Source: Flavobacteriales bacterium
GTDB lineage: Bacteria > Bacteroidota > Bacteroidia > Flavobacteriales_F > PHOS-HE28
Direction of reading: 5' to 3'
NCBI GenBank assembly: GCA_016703005.1
Contig: JADJCX010000033.1
Coordinates: forward strand, 372,001-436,000
DNA length: 64,000 nt
Below the pieces are notes generated by a model that saw only the letters and a program-made list of their open reading frames with translations, made no database searches and was not told the origin of the DNA. The number at the start of each line of letters is the position of its first letter. Positions within the stretch are counted from its first letter, which is position 1. Position numbers and translations under genes: made by a program. Below, one piece after another: positions 1 to 10,287 of the stretch.

Positions 1-126
1 GCCTGCTTTCTTCGCTGCCGTTCCCTTCTCCAACAAATAAGCGCGCACTATTTCGCGGTGCTCGCCAAGGCCGATCGTGCTCTTGCGCGAACAGGCGACG
101 ACCGTCGGAACGAAGCGTTCGCTCAT
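1..126 (-). CDS. Partial gene with SUI1-like C-terminal tail (runs off the window)
   Basis: Forty-two codons are visible from an ATG at 126-124, which overlaps the TGA of the upstream T9SS gene in an ATGA junction, so the two are probably translationally coupled. The last 22 visible residues (GEHREIVRAYLLEKG, then TAAKKAG) closely resemble the C-terminus of the SUI1 protein at 2046-2354 (GDHRDKVLAYLTEKG, then YKAKKAG), with 14 of 22 identical by eye. The first 20 residues (MSERFVPTVVACSRKSTIGL) do not look like SUI1, so this is either a SUI1-related fragment with a new N-terminus or a chimera. The stop lies beyond the left edge. Function is not assigned. Confidence 0.45.
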   Translation of the reverse strand, partial: MSERFVPTVVACSRKSTIGLGEHREIVRAYLLEKGTAAKKAG

Positions 127-1976
127 TTCGTCGTCGTCAGCACGATCCGTTGCACGCGCTGTTGCTCGCCGTTGATGGCGCGAATGAACCAGATGCCCTG
201 GGCGATCGACGAGATATCGATGCGGGTGGTGGCACGGCCGCTAGGGGTAGCAAGTTCCTTGATGAGCACACGTTTTCCATCCAAGCCGATCACTTCCAAC
301 ACGGAGGTGGCTGCTCCGTCCGCCCCTAGAACCTGCACTTGGATGGCGTCACCTTGTTGCACGGCTTCCAGCGCGAAGGCCTCGTGGCCAACGTTCTCCT
401 CGACCCCGACCTCAGCGCTCAGATCGAAGGAGAAGATGCGTGTGCGGGTAGCTCCATTGGTGCCGAGGTATTCGCCGGTGAACCAGAACGTGTGGCCATC
501 CGGGTCCAGCGAACAATGCGCGTAATCGCCGAAGCGATTGAGGCTCTGCTGGGAACCGAGACCGGCCACCACTTCTTGCTCGATGAAGGTCATTTGGCCC
601 AATGGATCGTTCGCCATCCGCCCGGTGTAGCGCAGGCCAGCGTAGATGCCGTTGGGGCCATCGGCACAACTGTATCCCAGGCCGATGTTGCCCTGCATGT
701 CCATGGCGATGCTGCCATAGAAACGGTCGGCTCCGTCCGGGCTGTAGGTGCCCTGCTGATGGATGGCCCAGTTGCCATCGTTGGCGTCACGTAGCTCGTA
801 CCAGCGGATCCCACATTGGTTGGAGCCGACATCCACGCCGTTGCAGAGCATCAGGGTGTTGTAGTTGGTCCAGCGTATGTGTTGCGCGCGGAAGTTGAAG
901 ATGCCGAGACCTCCGTCAAGCTTTTGGGCCGTGCCCGGCTGCGCGATGTTGTCCCAGCCTGTGCCGATCCACGGGTCGAACGGGGCCGTGTCGATCGTCT
1001 GGTGCTGCGCAACGTTCGTGTTCGCGGTGGTGACCCAGTCGGTGGTCATCGCGTAGATCTTGATGCGGTCGCTCGGTGCACCCCAAGAGTTGTCCTCCAA
1101 GTTGAAGAAGTAGCACGGCGTGCCGGCGGGCGGCAGGTCACCGTCGGCATCGGAGGGCAGCACGCTGGTGAACCCGCTGTCGATGACGCCCGACGCGCTG
1201 AGGGCGATCATGCGCGCATCCGGATCCCCGGCCAACATCTTGGTGCGCTCGAAGACGATGGCCGTGCGGCTGCTGTTGGTGGTGCAGTAGTACCCGTCCC
1301 ACCAGATACTGTACTTCGGATAGTCAGGGAATTGGTTGATGTTGAACTCATAAGCATAGTAGGCTCCGGCGGGATCGCTGGTCGCGGAGACGGCGATCAC
1401 CAACTGGTAAGGCGGTCCGGAGAACACCTCGTCGAACTGGGAGATGAACCAGCGGTCGGCGTGGCGGTCGTACATCACGATCGGATCGCCGTCGTTGCCG
1501 GCATCAGCCCAAAGGCTGCTCAGACTGTGCTGTGGGCCTATGCCCGGGCCCGTTTTCGTGTACACCCGATAAGAGGAGTTGACGGCTTGCACATAGTGGT
1601 CGGGTCCGGCGGCACCGGTGGGGTCCGGCGGTATGCCGCTTCCGCTCTGTCCGTTCACATTCACGGCGGGTGCCTTGGCACTTTTCGTCGCTGAGCGCAG
1701 TTGCAGCGCTCCGTCGGGCTCGTTCTCCCAACGCGCATCGGTCACCACCGGCAAGGCGCGTTGTTTGTCGGCTTCGTGGCGTTCGCGGTCTTCCGCACCG
1801 TCTTCTCTCACCACCGGCCACTCGGTCATCGGCGGTGTCTTCATGAAGCGGGTGGCCTTGGCCACGGTGATGGCTTGCCCGAGCGCGTTCAGCGTTGGCT
1901 TTTCTTGAGCTGTCTGGCCAAATGCCATGAGCGGCAGGAGCAGCCCTATGGCGGGGAGGAGGTGGTTGCGCAACAT
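123..1976 (-). CDS. Secreted protein with T9SS type A sorting domain
   Basis: This 617-residue protein starts with a signal peptide (MLRNHLLPAIGLLLPLMAFG, cut near GQTAQ). The central part, about residues 100-510, has Trp/Tyr/Asp-rich motifs (PPDPTGAAGPDHYVQAVNS, DPIVMYDRHADRWFISQF) seen in large secreted Bacteroidota proteins of unknown, possibly beta-propeller, fold. The last ~80 residues, ending GIWFIRAINGEQQRVQRIVL, have the beta-sandwich pattern of the T9SS type A cargo signal, so export and surface attachment or release by the Por system is inferred. No catalytic motif was recognised. The stop overlaps the start of the partial downstream gene. Confidence 0.8.
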   Translation of the reverse strand: MLRNHLLPAIGLLLPLMAFGQTAQEKPTLNALGQAITVAKATRFMKTPPMTEWPVVREDGAEDRERHEADKQRALPVVTDARWENEPDGALQLRSATKSAKAPAVNVNGQSGSGIPPDPTGAAGPDHYVQAVNSSYRVYTKTGPGIGPQHSLSSLWADAGNDGDPIVMYDRHADRWFISQFDEVFSGPPYQLVIAVSATSDPAGAYYAYEFNINQFPDYPKYSIWWDGYYCTTNSSRTAIVFERTKMLAGDPDARMIALSASGVIDSGFTSVLPSDADGDLPPAGTPCYFFNLEDNSWGAPSDRIKIYAMTTDWVTTANTNVAQHQTIDTAPFDPWIGTGWDNIAQPGTAQKLDGGLGIFNFRAQHIRWTNYNTLMLCNGVDVGSNQCGIRWYELRDANDGNWAIHQQGTYSPDGADRFYGSIAMDMQGNIGLGYSCADGPNGIYAGLRYTGRMANDPLGQMTFIEQEVVAGLGSQQSLNRFGDYAHCSLDPDGHTFWFTGEYLGTNGATRTRIFSFDLSAEVGVEENVGHEAFALEAVQQGDAIQVQVLGADGAATSVLEVIGLDGKRVLIKELATPSGRATTRIDISSIAQGIWFIRAINGEQQRVQRIVLTTTK

Positions 1977-2045
1977 GGTACGGGATCAAGGGACCGAAAG
2001 GTATCCGGGTTCCGAGCATGCGCAAAGGGCGCGCTCTCTGAGCGC

Positions 2046-2354
2046 TCACCCGCCGGCCTTCTTGGCCTTGTACCCTTTCTCCGTGAGGTAAGCCAGCACT
2101 TTGTCGCGGTGGTCGCCTTGCAACAGGATCAGTCCGTCCTTGGTGTTGCCACCCACACCGCATTTCGCTTTCAGCGTTCGGCCCAGATCATCCAGGTCCG
2201 CCTCCTTACCAATGAAGCCAACGATGCGTGTGACCAGCTTATCACCGCGCATGCGGTCCAAGTGAATGCGCAGGTCCTGCTGGTTGGGAACCGGTGTGCC
2301 GCTCGACTTCGGACCGGACGAGTAGACGATGCTACCGAGGGACTGCTTCTTCAT
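2046..2354 (-). CDS. SUI1/eIF1-like translation factor (YciH family)
   Basis: This 102-residue protein is of the bacterial SUI1 (YciH) family, homologous to eukaryotic eIF1 and thought to act on start-codon selection on the 30S subunit. The start MKKQSLGSIVYSS at 2354 is chosen because the frame upstream is only low-complexity GA repeat. Family features are visible: LRIHLDRMRGDKLVTRI, the glycine-rich loop KCGVGGNTKDG, and the terminal block LLQGDHRDKVLAYLTEKG. Length is normal for the family. It sits between two co-directional genes, preceded by an inverted GA/CT repeat. Its C-terminal sequence recurs at positions 1-66. Confidence 0.88.
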   Translation of the reverse strand: MKKQSLGSIVYSSGPKSSGTPVPNQQDLRIHLDRMRGDKLVTRIVGFIGKEADLDDLGRTLKAKCGVGGNTKDGLILLQGDHRDKVLAYLTEKGYKAKKAGG

Positions 2355-2368
2355 GCATGCGAAGTAAC

Positions 2369-2486
2369 GGGAGAGGGTGGAAGAGTGAGAGAGTAAGAGA
2401 GTAAGGGCAAGAGGGTAAGAGGGTGAGAGGGTGAGAGGGAGAGGGGGAGGACTCTTGTACCCTTTCACCCTCTCACTCTCTCACCG
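2369..2486. repeat. Degenerate GAGAGGGT word repeat with inverted CT arm
   Basis: Positions 2369-2449 are a run of variants of the words GAGAG, GGGTGA and GAGTAA. After a roughly 10-base spacer the complementary words (CCCTTTCACCCTCTCACTC) follow at 2459-2486, so the transcript could fold into a long imperfect hairpin. It fills the spacer between the co-directional GH38-like and SUI1 genes. The same layout with other words occurs near 33.7, 41.1 and 59.1 kb. Confidence 0.7.
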
Positions 2487-2496
2487 CCTTCTGCAT

Positions 2497-5367
2497 TCAC
2501 TTCCACCACGTGATCAACGGCCGCGTCATCTCCAGCCCGAAGCGCCTCGCCTCCTCCAGCTTGAACGGCCCGTGCATCTTCAGGTAGAGGTCGAAGGTGA
2601 TCGGCCCTTCCTGGTCGGCCTTGAAGTTGGTGTGCCAGTAGTTGTTGAGGGCGTAGAGGTAGATGGTGCTGCTGCTCTTCGCCTCGGTCTTCCAGGCCTT
2701 GTAGTACTCGGGGTTCGTGCCCTTGCCGGGGTTCACCTTGCGCTCGTCCACCATCTCGCCGACCTCCCAGATCGCACCTTGCGGGCACACGATGGTGACG
2801 CCCATGCTGTCGTTGCTCACATCGATCCAGCGCTGGGCGCAGAAGAAGTCGTTGTTGCTGCCGGGGATGCGGCCGCTCTCGGGCGTTACGCAGGTATCGC
2901 CGATGCCGATGCGGACGGTGGCGTTGGGGATGTTGAAGGGGAGGGCGAGGTGGAGGGATTCCTTGTCACGATGAGGCAACTTGAACAGGTATGCCATACA
3001 GTGAATGACACCGTCTTGCGGAAACCTCGAGATGTGGACCATCCGTTTTGATAATCATCCAGGTCAAATCGGACGTATTGAACTCGGACTAAAGCACTGT
3101 CGTCGTACAACCAATCCTCAGGGCGACGGCCAGATTGGCTGGAGTCGATACTCCAGAGTGAAGCCACTGCATGCCCACTGACCTCACGCCCCACCCAGTC
3201 ATTCCCCCTACACTCAAAGTATCGGTTGCCCCATTGGCTATGCGCTCTTTCAATGGTCAATACCCGGGCCTCTTATCTACGCACCAGTCGAACTTGTCTT
3301 GGCGCCAACCTTGATTCGAAGCTGTCGAGAGAACCGCAAGGTCGGAAGCTTGACCTGTACTGCCGGGGATGTAGCGGATGTGATCGAGCGGTTCACCATG
3401 ATAAATGACCACCGCCGCCATGGTATTCACGACAACGAGGAATCGCCGCCTTCAGGCTCGATTGCTTCTCGATTGCAGCTATATACCACTCGCACTATCC
3501 GCGAACGCCTTCTTCACCCGCCACTGGTCGGTGGTGAAGTGCGCATCCGGATCGCTGATGCTGCACCACGCGCCCCAAGTGTGCTCATGCCACATCACGA
3601 TGCTGCGCTTGGCGCGGTAGAGCAGGTGCGGGTCGATGGGCTTACCGAGGATCTTTGGCCGCATCGATCAGGTTGGAAAGCCGCGCGCTGAGCACGCGCA
3701 CATCGCCTTCCTCCTTCGCCGTGCTGTACGCGCCATCCTCCCAATAGGGCGTGAAGTCGCCGCTCCAGGTGGGGATGTCCTTGCCGTACTTCGTTTCGAA
3801 TTCTTGCATCATCTCGCCCCCGTTCGCGATGATCAGCCTTGGGGAGATGTACTTCTCGTTCCATTCGCGCACGAAATCGCTGAGGGTGCTGTCCACCGGG
3901 CCGTTGTCGCTCACGATGTTGTAGCGCCACTGCACCATGTCGTAGGGATAGCCTTCGCAACGAGCTCGTTCATGTAGGCGGCGATCTTCCGCGTGCCGCG
4001 TTCCGCAATCGCCCCAGCCGTGAAGCCGTGCCAGCCGCCGTAGCCCTGTCCGGCTGTCCACACGAGGATGCTGTCGCGACCGGTCGTGCTCTTCCACCAA
4101 TAGGGTTTGTCGCCTTGTTCGCGCAGCGTGCTGCCGATGCGGTCGCCGCCGTCGGGCATGTCGGGGATGTAGTTCGGCCCCTGGCTCAGGTGGCGGATGC
4201 CATGCGCGGCGTAGGCGTCCACCATGCTCCAACTCATGCCGGGAATGTCGGTCTGCATCGCCATGGTGATCGGCAGGTCGTACCACTTGCGCAGCGAATC
4301 GGCGTACTCCACGATCCAATGCATCTCCTCAGGCGTGCACAGGCCGGTGAGGATGTTGGCGTAGTTCGCGCTCAGGGCGATGCTGCCCGCCTTCACCGCC
4401 GTAATGAAGCGTTGCTTGTCCGCCTCGCTGGCGATGCCCAGGAAATTCTCCACGGCCCAGAGGCTCTCCACGTTCCACACGAAGCGGCTTCCTTCCAGAT
4501 AGTCCTTTGTGCGGTCGATCAGCTCCAGCGCCTTGAAGATGTTGTTGTTCTGGATCGTCTCCACTTCGGCCTGCAGGTGGCTGTAGCCGATGTCGGTGTG
4601 GCTGTGGTGAACTAGGTGAATGTCGCGGTGGATGACCGGTTCCAGAATCAAGGTGGTATCCATTTCAAGCGATGGTGGCCAAGGGCTTCGGTCTTGAGGC
4701 GATATCGTCAGCCGCACGTTGATCGGTTGTTTCACGGTAACGGCATCGACCATCACTCGAAACACATTCAGCCCATGCTCGACCAAGAAATCGCTACCCC
4801 CGACTTTGCCATTCACATCGAGCCCAAGCAATGCTGGTGGACCGAAGTGCATTGCAGTCACTTGTATCACTTGTTTCCCTTGCGCAGTGATGAAGGGCAT
4901 GGCCTCTAACTCCACCTTCTCCTCGAACGTGTACCGGAAGGTCATGAACCAGTCCGGACTGTTCTGCGCGTGGCCCACCACCTTCAATTTCAGCGGTTGA
5001 CCGAGCGTGATGTACTTCCTCGGATGAAGAGGTCGAAGGAGCGATCACCTCCACTGGTGGTGCTGTTGTGCGCCGCGATCCAACTGAAGTAGAAGTACTG
5101 GATGTTCTCGTCTTGCGGGTAGTGCGGCACTGCGGCTGTCTCCCACGCGATCCCTTTCTTCCCATCGGTGCATCGTGTAAGCAGTGCCGTGGTGGCATGC
5201 TCCGGATACACGCTGAAGTAAGAGAGGACCTCGCCCTCGATGTCCTTCGCGTAGCCGTTGATCACCTGCTGTCGGCCGAAGACCGGGAGATCGACCTGGG
5301 CCGCTGATGTGAACGGACGCAGGCAGAGCAACACAATGAAGGATGCACGGATCACCATTCCGCGCAA
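2497..5367 (-). CDS. GH38-like glycosidase (alpha-mannosidase superfamily), several frameshifts
   Basis: About 955 residues are encoded but the frame breaks near 5020, 3950, 3655, 3260-3480 and 3000. The N-terminus MRGMVIRASFIVLLCLRPF is a signal peptide. Around position 4600 the motif HLVHHSHTDIGYSHLQAEVE matches the zinc-binding HxHxDxG block of GH38 alpha-mannosidases, and MQTDIPGMSWSMVDAY near 4240 would carry the nucleophile Asp. A C-terminal beta-sandwich (2497-3040) ends in MTRPLITWWK. Secreted or periplasmic hydrolysis of mannosides is inferred, but relatives include families without a known substrate. The GH47 gene 5 kb away supports a glycan-degrading context. Frameshifts are probably sequencing errors, since every piece stays recognisably coding. 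Confidence 0.7.
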
Positions 5368-5385
5368 GATCGCTAGAACAATTGT

Positions 5386-7568
5386 TCAGCGTAGCACGAG
5401 CCGCATGCAACAGTTTTCGCCGCCATCCGTTCGGTACACGACCATGTAGCTGCCCTTGGACAAGTCGCGCAGGTCGAGCGTGGTGCTCGATGCGTTACCA
5501 CGGGCAGGCCAACTACGCAACCGCCGCCCGCTCAGGTCCAGGAGTTCAAGTGTTCCGCCATTATCGCCGGGTAATTGAACATTCACAACTCCGCTGGATG
5601 GATTTGGCCAAAGTGAAAGACCAGCATCAGCGACAGTTATGATCGCCCCGTACTGAAGTCCACCGGGCTGTCGTTCGGATCGTAGAGGTTGGTGGCTTGC
5701 AGGTAAGCCAGCACTGCGCTCTCTCCATTGTAGTTCGTGTTGCCCCAAGCGGGCACGTTGGCCAAGGAAGTTCGTTGCCCGTGGCGTTGTGCCTCCCTAC
5801 CGCGATAACGCCATGCGCGGTCTTGAAGACGCCGTTCAACCGCACATTGTCGCCGCCGGTTTGCGTCAGTGTGTCCCACTGGCCCACGAGCAACGAGCTG
5901 TACTTCAGCGTGCTGGAGATCATCGGTGTAAACGCGCACGAAATCGTTCCAGCAACTGAGGCCGCCGTTGCCGGGCTTCACCATTTTCTGGTATGCGTTG
6001 GCCGTTGTGATCGTGCGACGACCCTTGCCCAAGACAAGCACACCGCCATCCGCTGTCACCTTCAGCATGTTCTTGCCCAGATAGGTGGTGTTCACATTCG
6101 GCCAACCGCCATTAGGGTTGGGCCATCCGTCGAGGTTCGGATCGGGATGCGGGGCGCCAAGACCACCCGTGCCTTCGCCGAGTTCGGCGGCGTAGGTGCA
6201 GTGCATCAAGGTGCCGTCGGCGAGCTTCAGCTTGCCCAGCCAACTGATGTGGATGTTGCCGCTGCTACCGGTGAAGTTGTTCTGGAAACCGCTGGCACCG
6301 GGGTTGGCATCGATCACGTCGCCTTCCCAAAGGTTCTCGGTGTTGTGGCCGTGGCAACGTGCGTTCACCACAAGCTGACCGGTCGCAGGCGGTTGCGAGT
6401 AGTCGATCGCCAACGCGTCGATGTATTGATCCGGACTGCTGTTCACCGTGTCGCCTGCGGGTGTCACTTCATGATACAGACGGCTCCACCACAGCAACGC
6501 GCCATCGGCGTCCATGGCCATCACCGCGGGTTCGAAATCGGGCAGGCCACCGGGCAGCACGCTCTTGGTGTTGAAGCCGATGTACATGTTGTTCGTGCGG
6601 CGATCGATGCAAATGGATTGGGGACCGTGCGTGAACGTGGCGCTGCCGCTGTATCCCGTATAGCCAGGGCCATTGGTCGTGTTGCCGGTGCCGCCGGGCA
6701 AGCAGGGCGAATCGTAGAGTATGTCCAGCGGCCACGTTCCCTTCTTGGTTCCTCCGTTGCCATCGGGTTGCCAGAGATCGTACTCGGCTTGTGTTGGGCT
6801 GCGCAACTCGCAGCGCGAGGCATCGCGCTTCAATACGATCGCGCTGTACGCCAAACTGTCGATGCCACCATTGGGATAGGTGGATGCAATGCCGCGATGT
6901 TCCGGCCCGCCGCCGATGGGCCAGTGGATCCGCCAGAACGGAACCACGTCTTCGCTGCCATCGGCTTTGTTGCGGTATATCGCGCTCCAGTTGTAGGAGT
7001 GACTGTCGCCATATGCATACACCACTTTGCCATCACCCCCCACGTCCCATGGTTGGTAGATCTTCGGATACTCGCCTGTGGAGCACTTCACGTTGATCAC
7101 CCATTCAAATCCGCTGGGGTCGCCGTTCACGAAGTTGTTGTCCAGGCGCCCGATGAAGTAGCCGCCCGTGTTCGCGTCCTCCGTGGTGCCGCTCAGATAG
7201 ATGTCGCCCGTTGTTGTGCCGGGTGCATTGGTGAGCTTGATGAAGCGCAGGTCCTCGGCAGCGCCTTGTGTCATGGCATGCACGGACAACACGATCTGCA
7301 GCGTGCTGTCGAACACCAAGATGAAGGGGGAACTTACCGGTGCCCAGTCCATTGGTTATGCCCGAAGCCCCGAGGTTGAACGCGGAACGCCGGTATCGAT
7401 CCAGCCGAGGTCATCCGCTACGCCGATCACCAGCACACGTCCATCGCCGATCTGCACGACATCGTTAAAGACCTCGTTGCCGCTGCCACCTGCGTAGGTC
7501 ACGAGGTTCGTTTGGGCCGTTACGGTGGAAGTCAGGATGGCCGTTGAGAGGAGAAGTATAGCGCGCAT
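5386..7568 (-). CDS. Secreted T9SS protein, frameshifted
   Basis: The start MRAILLLSTAILTSTVTAQT at 7568 is a clear signal peptide. The frame changes near 7320-7390 (a C5 run at the motif GKFP/FILVFD is one candidate site), near 5930 and near 5650. The 570-residue central part has repeated short motifs typical of beta-rich secreted proteins (GNEVFNDVVQIGDG, GDIYLSGTTEDANTGGYFIG), possibly an SBBP/propeller-like repeat. The C-terminus LSLWPNPSSGVVNVQLPG ... GSYMVVYRTDGG is a T9SS type A sorting domain. It is 20 bp upstream of the GH38-like gene on the same strand and could be co-transcribed. No enzymatic motif is visible. Confidence 0.75.
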
Positions 7569-7674
7569 GAAGGCAGGTTGAGGCCGGCAAAGATCGGGCC
7601 GCCGTGTAACCTCAGGGTGAATATTCGACCATGACAGCGGCGGGCCGGACCAGCCCGTGAGGGAAGCACCTTGA

Positions 7675-7682
7675 TACTTTTA
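7675..7682 (+). promoter_or_regulatory. Possible Bacteroidota -7 element upstream of the DegT gene
   Basis: TACTTTTA lies 20 bases before the ATG at 7702. It approximates the Bacteroidota -7 consensus TAnnTTTG. Similar TACTTTC octamers sit upstream of gcvT and paaE. This is only a motif match; no -33 TTTG was confirmed. Confidence 0.3.
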
Positions 7683-7701
7683 CCCGCACAACCAGAGCAC
7701 C

Positions 7702-8981
7702 ATGCCCGGCACAGAACTTTTCGGCGAAGAGGAGAAAAAGGAAGTGATGGACGTCCTGAACACGGGCGTGTTATTCCGCTACAACCACGACGCCCAGCGC
7801 AAGGGCCATTGGAAGGCGAAGGACTTCGAGGCGGAGATCGCCAAGTTCACCGGCGCGAAGCACGCGCTGGCGGTGAGCAGTGGTAGCACGGCGGTGAGCT
7901 CGATGCTGGCAGCGTGCGGTGTTGGTTATGGCGATCACGTGATCGTACCGCCCTTCACCTTCGTGGCCACGATCGAGGCGGTGCTCTTCGCTGGAGCGAT
8001 CCCTGTCTTCGCGGAGATCGATGAGACGCTGTGCATGAGCGCTGAAGGAATTCGCGCAGCGATCACGCCGAAGACGAAAGCCGTTCTGCTCGTACACATG
8101 TGCGGCGGCTCGGCGGATCTCGATGGCATCCTCGCCGTGTGCAAGGAGAAGAACGTGATGCTCATCGAGGACACTGCCCAAGCGCTCGGCGCCACCTACA
8201 AGGGCAAGCACCTCGGCCTCTTCGGCAAGATGGGCAGCTTCAGCTTCGACTTCTTCAAGATCAACACCTGCGGCGAAGGCGGCGTCATCATCACCGACGA
8301 TGAGCAACGATCAAGACCGCAGAGTACCTCAGCGACCACGGCCACAGCCACGAGGGCGATAACCGTGGCATGGAGCCCCACCCGATCATGGGCACCAACT
8401 ACCGCATCGGCGAGATCAACGCCGCCATTGGTCTGGCGCAGGCGCGTAAACTGCCTTACATCATCAGCCAGCAGCGCAAACACAAGGCGATCATACAGTC
8501 ACGACTTTCCAAGATCCCCGGACTTTCCTTCCGCAAGCAATGCGACGATTCGGGCGACAGCGCCACCTTCTTCCACCTGCTCTTCCCCAGCGAAGCCACG
8601 GCGCGCGCGGCGCACAAGGCCATGGGCGAATCGGGCGTGGGCGGCGGCTACTGGTACGACAACATGTACCACTACATCAAGCAGTGGCACCAGGTGAAGG
8701 AGCTGAGCATGCCCTTCCGCATGGTGGCGCACGAGCTCGGCCTGCCGCAGGACCTCAAGACCATGACCTTCCCGAAGAGCGACGCCTTGCTCAGCCGCCT
8801 CATCAGCTTCAACATCCGCGTGACGTGGACCGAAGCGGAACTGGATGCGTACTTGGACAAGGTGGAAGGGGCGGTGCGGAAGGTGATGGAGGGGTGGTGG
8901 TGTAGAAGCCGATCCGACAGGACATGCCGCTCGCTCAGGATGGTGACCGCGAATGGATCAACCAAGCATTGTCCTGGCTGA
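7702..8981 (+). CDS. DegT/DnrJ/EryC1/StrS-family aminotransferase, frameshifted
   Basis: This PLP-dependent sugar aminotransferase-like protein starts at MPGTELFGEEEKKEV. The N-terminal half carries AVSSGSTAVSSMLAACGVG (cofactor-binding turn), PPFTFVATIEAVLFAGAIP, the Asp of LIEDTAQALGATYKG, and FSFDFFKINTCGEGG, whose Lys would form the Schiff base. The frame slips near 8306; the other frame continues with TIKTAEYLSDHGHSHEG and MEPHPIMGTNYRIGEINAA, the normal C-terminal half. The family aminates nucleotide-linked keto-sugars, but this copy lies among glycosidases, away from the polysaccharide cluster. The true C-terminus is uncertain: the family match fades near 8900. Confidence 0.8.
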
Positions 8982-10220
8982 TTCAGGTTGTGCGGCCAAA
9001 TGGTCCTCTCGATCGTTCGTTCGGTTCGACGCGGATTCTGTTCCCACGAACATTGTCCAGCAAAGGCCTGATCCGAACGCTGTGGTCAGGATTCTGCGCA
9101 GTTCTTGATATTGACCCAGCTTAGTTGAGACGACCATGTTCACCGATGCAAGGGACATTGGCGGAATGCCACTGCACATGAGTGGTTTGCCACCCTGTAG
9201 TCATCTGGAAGTGCGCAACACTAAAGATGGGCAACGGCGATACACGGTTCGGATCGCTAATTCGATCAATGGCCAACACGTCTGATCGTAAAGAACTGCG
9301 TTCTGCAAATGGCTGGTGTGGTTGCATCGGAGTCCGGGTTGGAGCTTGATGAGCATGGTGCCGATCAGATGAAGGAACTCCTTGCCATCCATCTGGGCTT
9401 CGGTCCGGTCCTCGCGCAGAGTAGAACCGAAGTGCTCTATAGCACTGATGGCATGTGGGAATCGAAGACGACATACTCCAGCCCTTTGTCACTTCCTCTG
9501 TTCGCCTATGCGTTGCACTTAACCTCAGGATGCAACAAGTGGATGAGGCGGATGCGTTGAGATCGTTGCCGACAGAAGTCTCCTCTGAGGTGAAAGTCGC
9601 GCTGAAGTGGATGAAAAACGGTGGTGCAACTGACCCGGATCTTCGAGAGTTCGATCGAGAAGGAGATCTTGGATCGTTGCTGCGGTCGGCCGATGCTCTC
9701 TTGGTAGCTCACGATTACAGACGAGCAATCGAGGAACTACGCAAGGCGCTCTTCATGATCGACGATGATGTCGAACGTTCTGCGATCCACAATAACATTG
9801 GCTATTCGCGGGCCTAGGTGAATACGCTAAGAGCTTGATATCCTTCGCAGAAGCCCTCAAGCTGGATGCCGTGTTCGCCTATGCAATGGACAATGCTGGG
9901 TTCGCGCATGTTATGCTTGGTGACTTCGTTTCCGCAAGGTTGTACCTGGGTCGCGCTGCCAGGACCGAGGCGAACCATCCTGGTTACACTCATCGGAACA
10001 TGGCCTTGCTCCATTGGAACCAAGGTGAGAGAAGTGTCGCCCAGCAGCACTTTGATGCCGCGTTCCATCGAGGCGACGTAGACTTCTTGGACTTCTTCTA
10101 TGCTCAGTTTCTGCTTGAAGCCGATCGGGTTGACCGTGCCTTGGAACATGCCGAATTCGCTTGTGGCAAGAATGAGCCAGTGCGTGCGAGTTGGTGGAAA
10201 CGATCAACGCCAGAGGATAA
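8924..10220 (+). CDS. Hypothetical protein with TPR-like C-terminal half, many frameshifts
   Basis: I do not recognise a named family. Coding sequence can be followed in changing frames from MPLAQDGDREWINQALSWL (8924) through MFTDARDIGGMPLHMSG (9136), LIVKNCVLQMAGVVASESG (9282) and MGIEDDILQPFVTSS (9455) to helical repeats such as LVAHDYRRAIEELRKALFMI, SLISFAEALKLDAVFAYAMD and ARLYLGRAARTEANHPGYTH, which read like two or three tetratricopeptide units. A plausible end is LVETINARG with TAA at 10218-10220. At least four frame changes are needed, near 9110, 9280, 9450 and 9815. It is longer and more broken than its neighbours, so either the errors are dense here or the gene is decaying. Confidence 0.45.
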
Positions 10221-10287
10221 CCACATGCCTTCGACCCCCGGTCGAAGTAAGGTATCGTTGCGCATCTTGTCATCCCATCCGAACAAC

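Noticed and set aside
816..1694. 292-residue plus-strand frame
   Set aside because: Val/Arg/Gly-rich shadow of the first T9SS gene.
2369..2486. CRISPR array
   Set aside because: The words are short and degenerate, with no regular repeat-spacer lengths and no cas genes.
5697..7379. 560-residue open frame on the plus strand
   Set aside because: Complement of the T9SS gene at 5386-7568; no family motif, codon pattern is the mirror of the real gene.
8982..10220. Defence-system or toxin gene in the broken region
   Set aside because: The readable pieces are TPR-like helices; no nuclease, NTPase or RT motif is visible.
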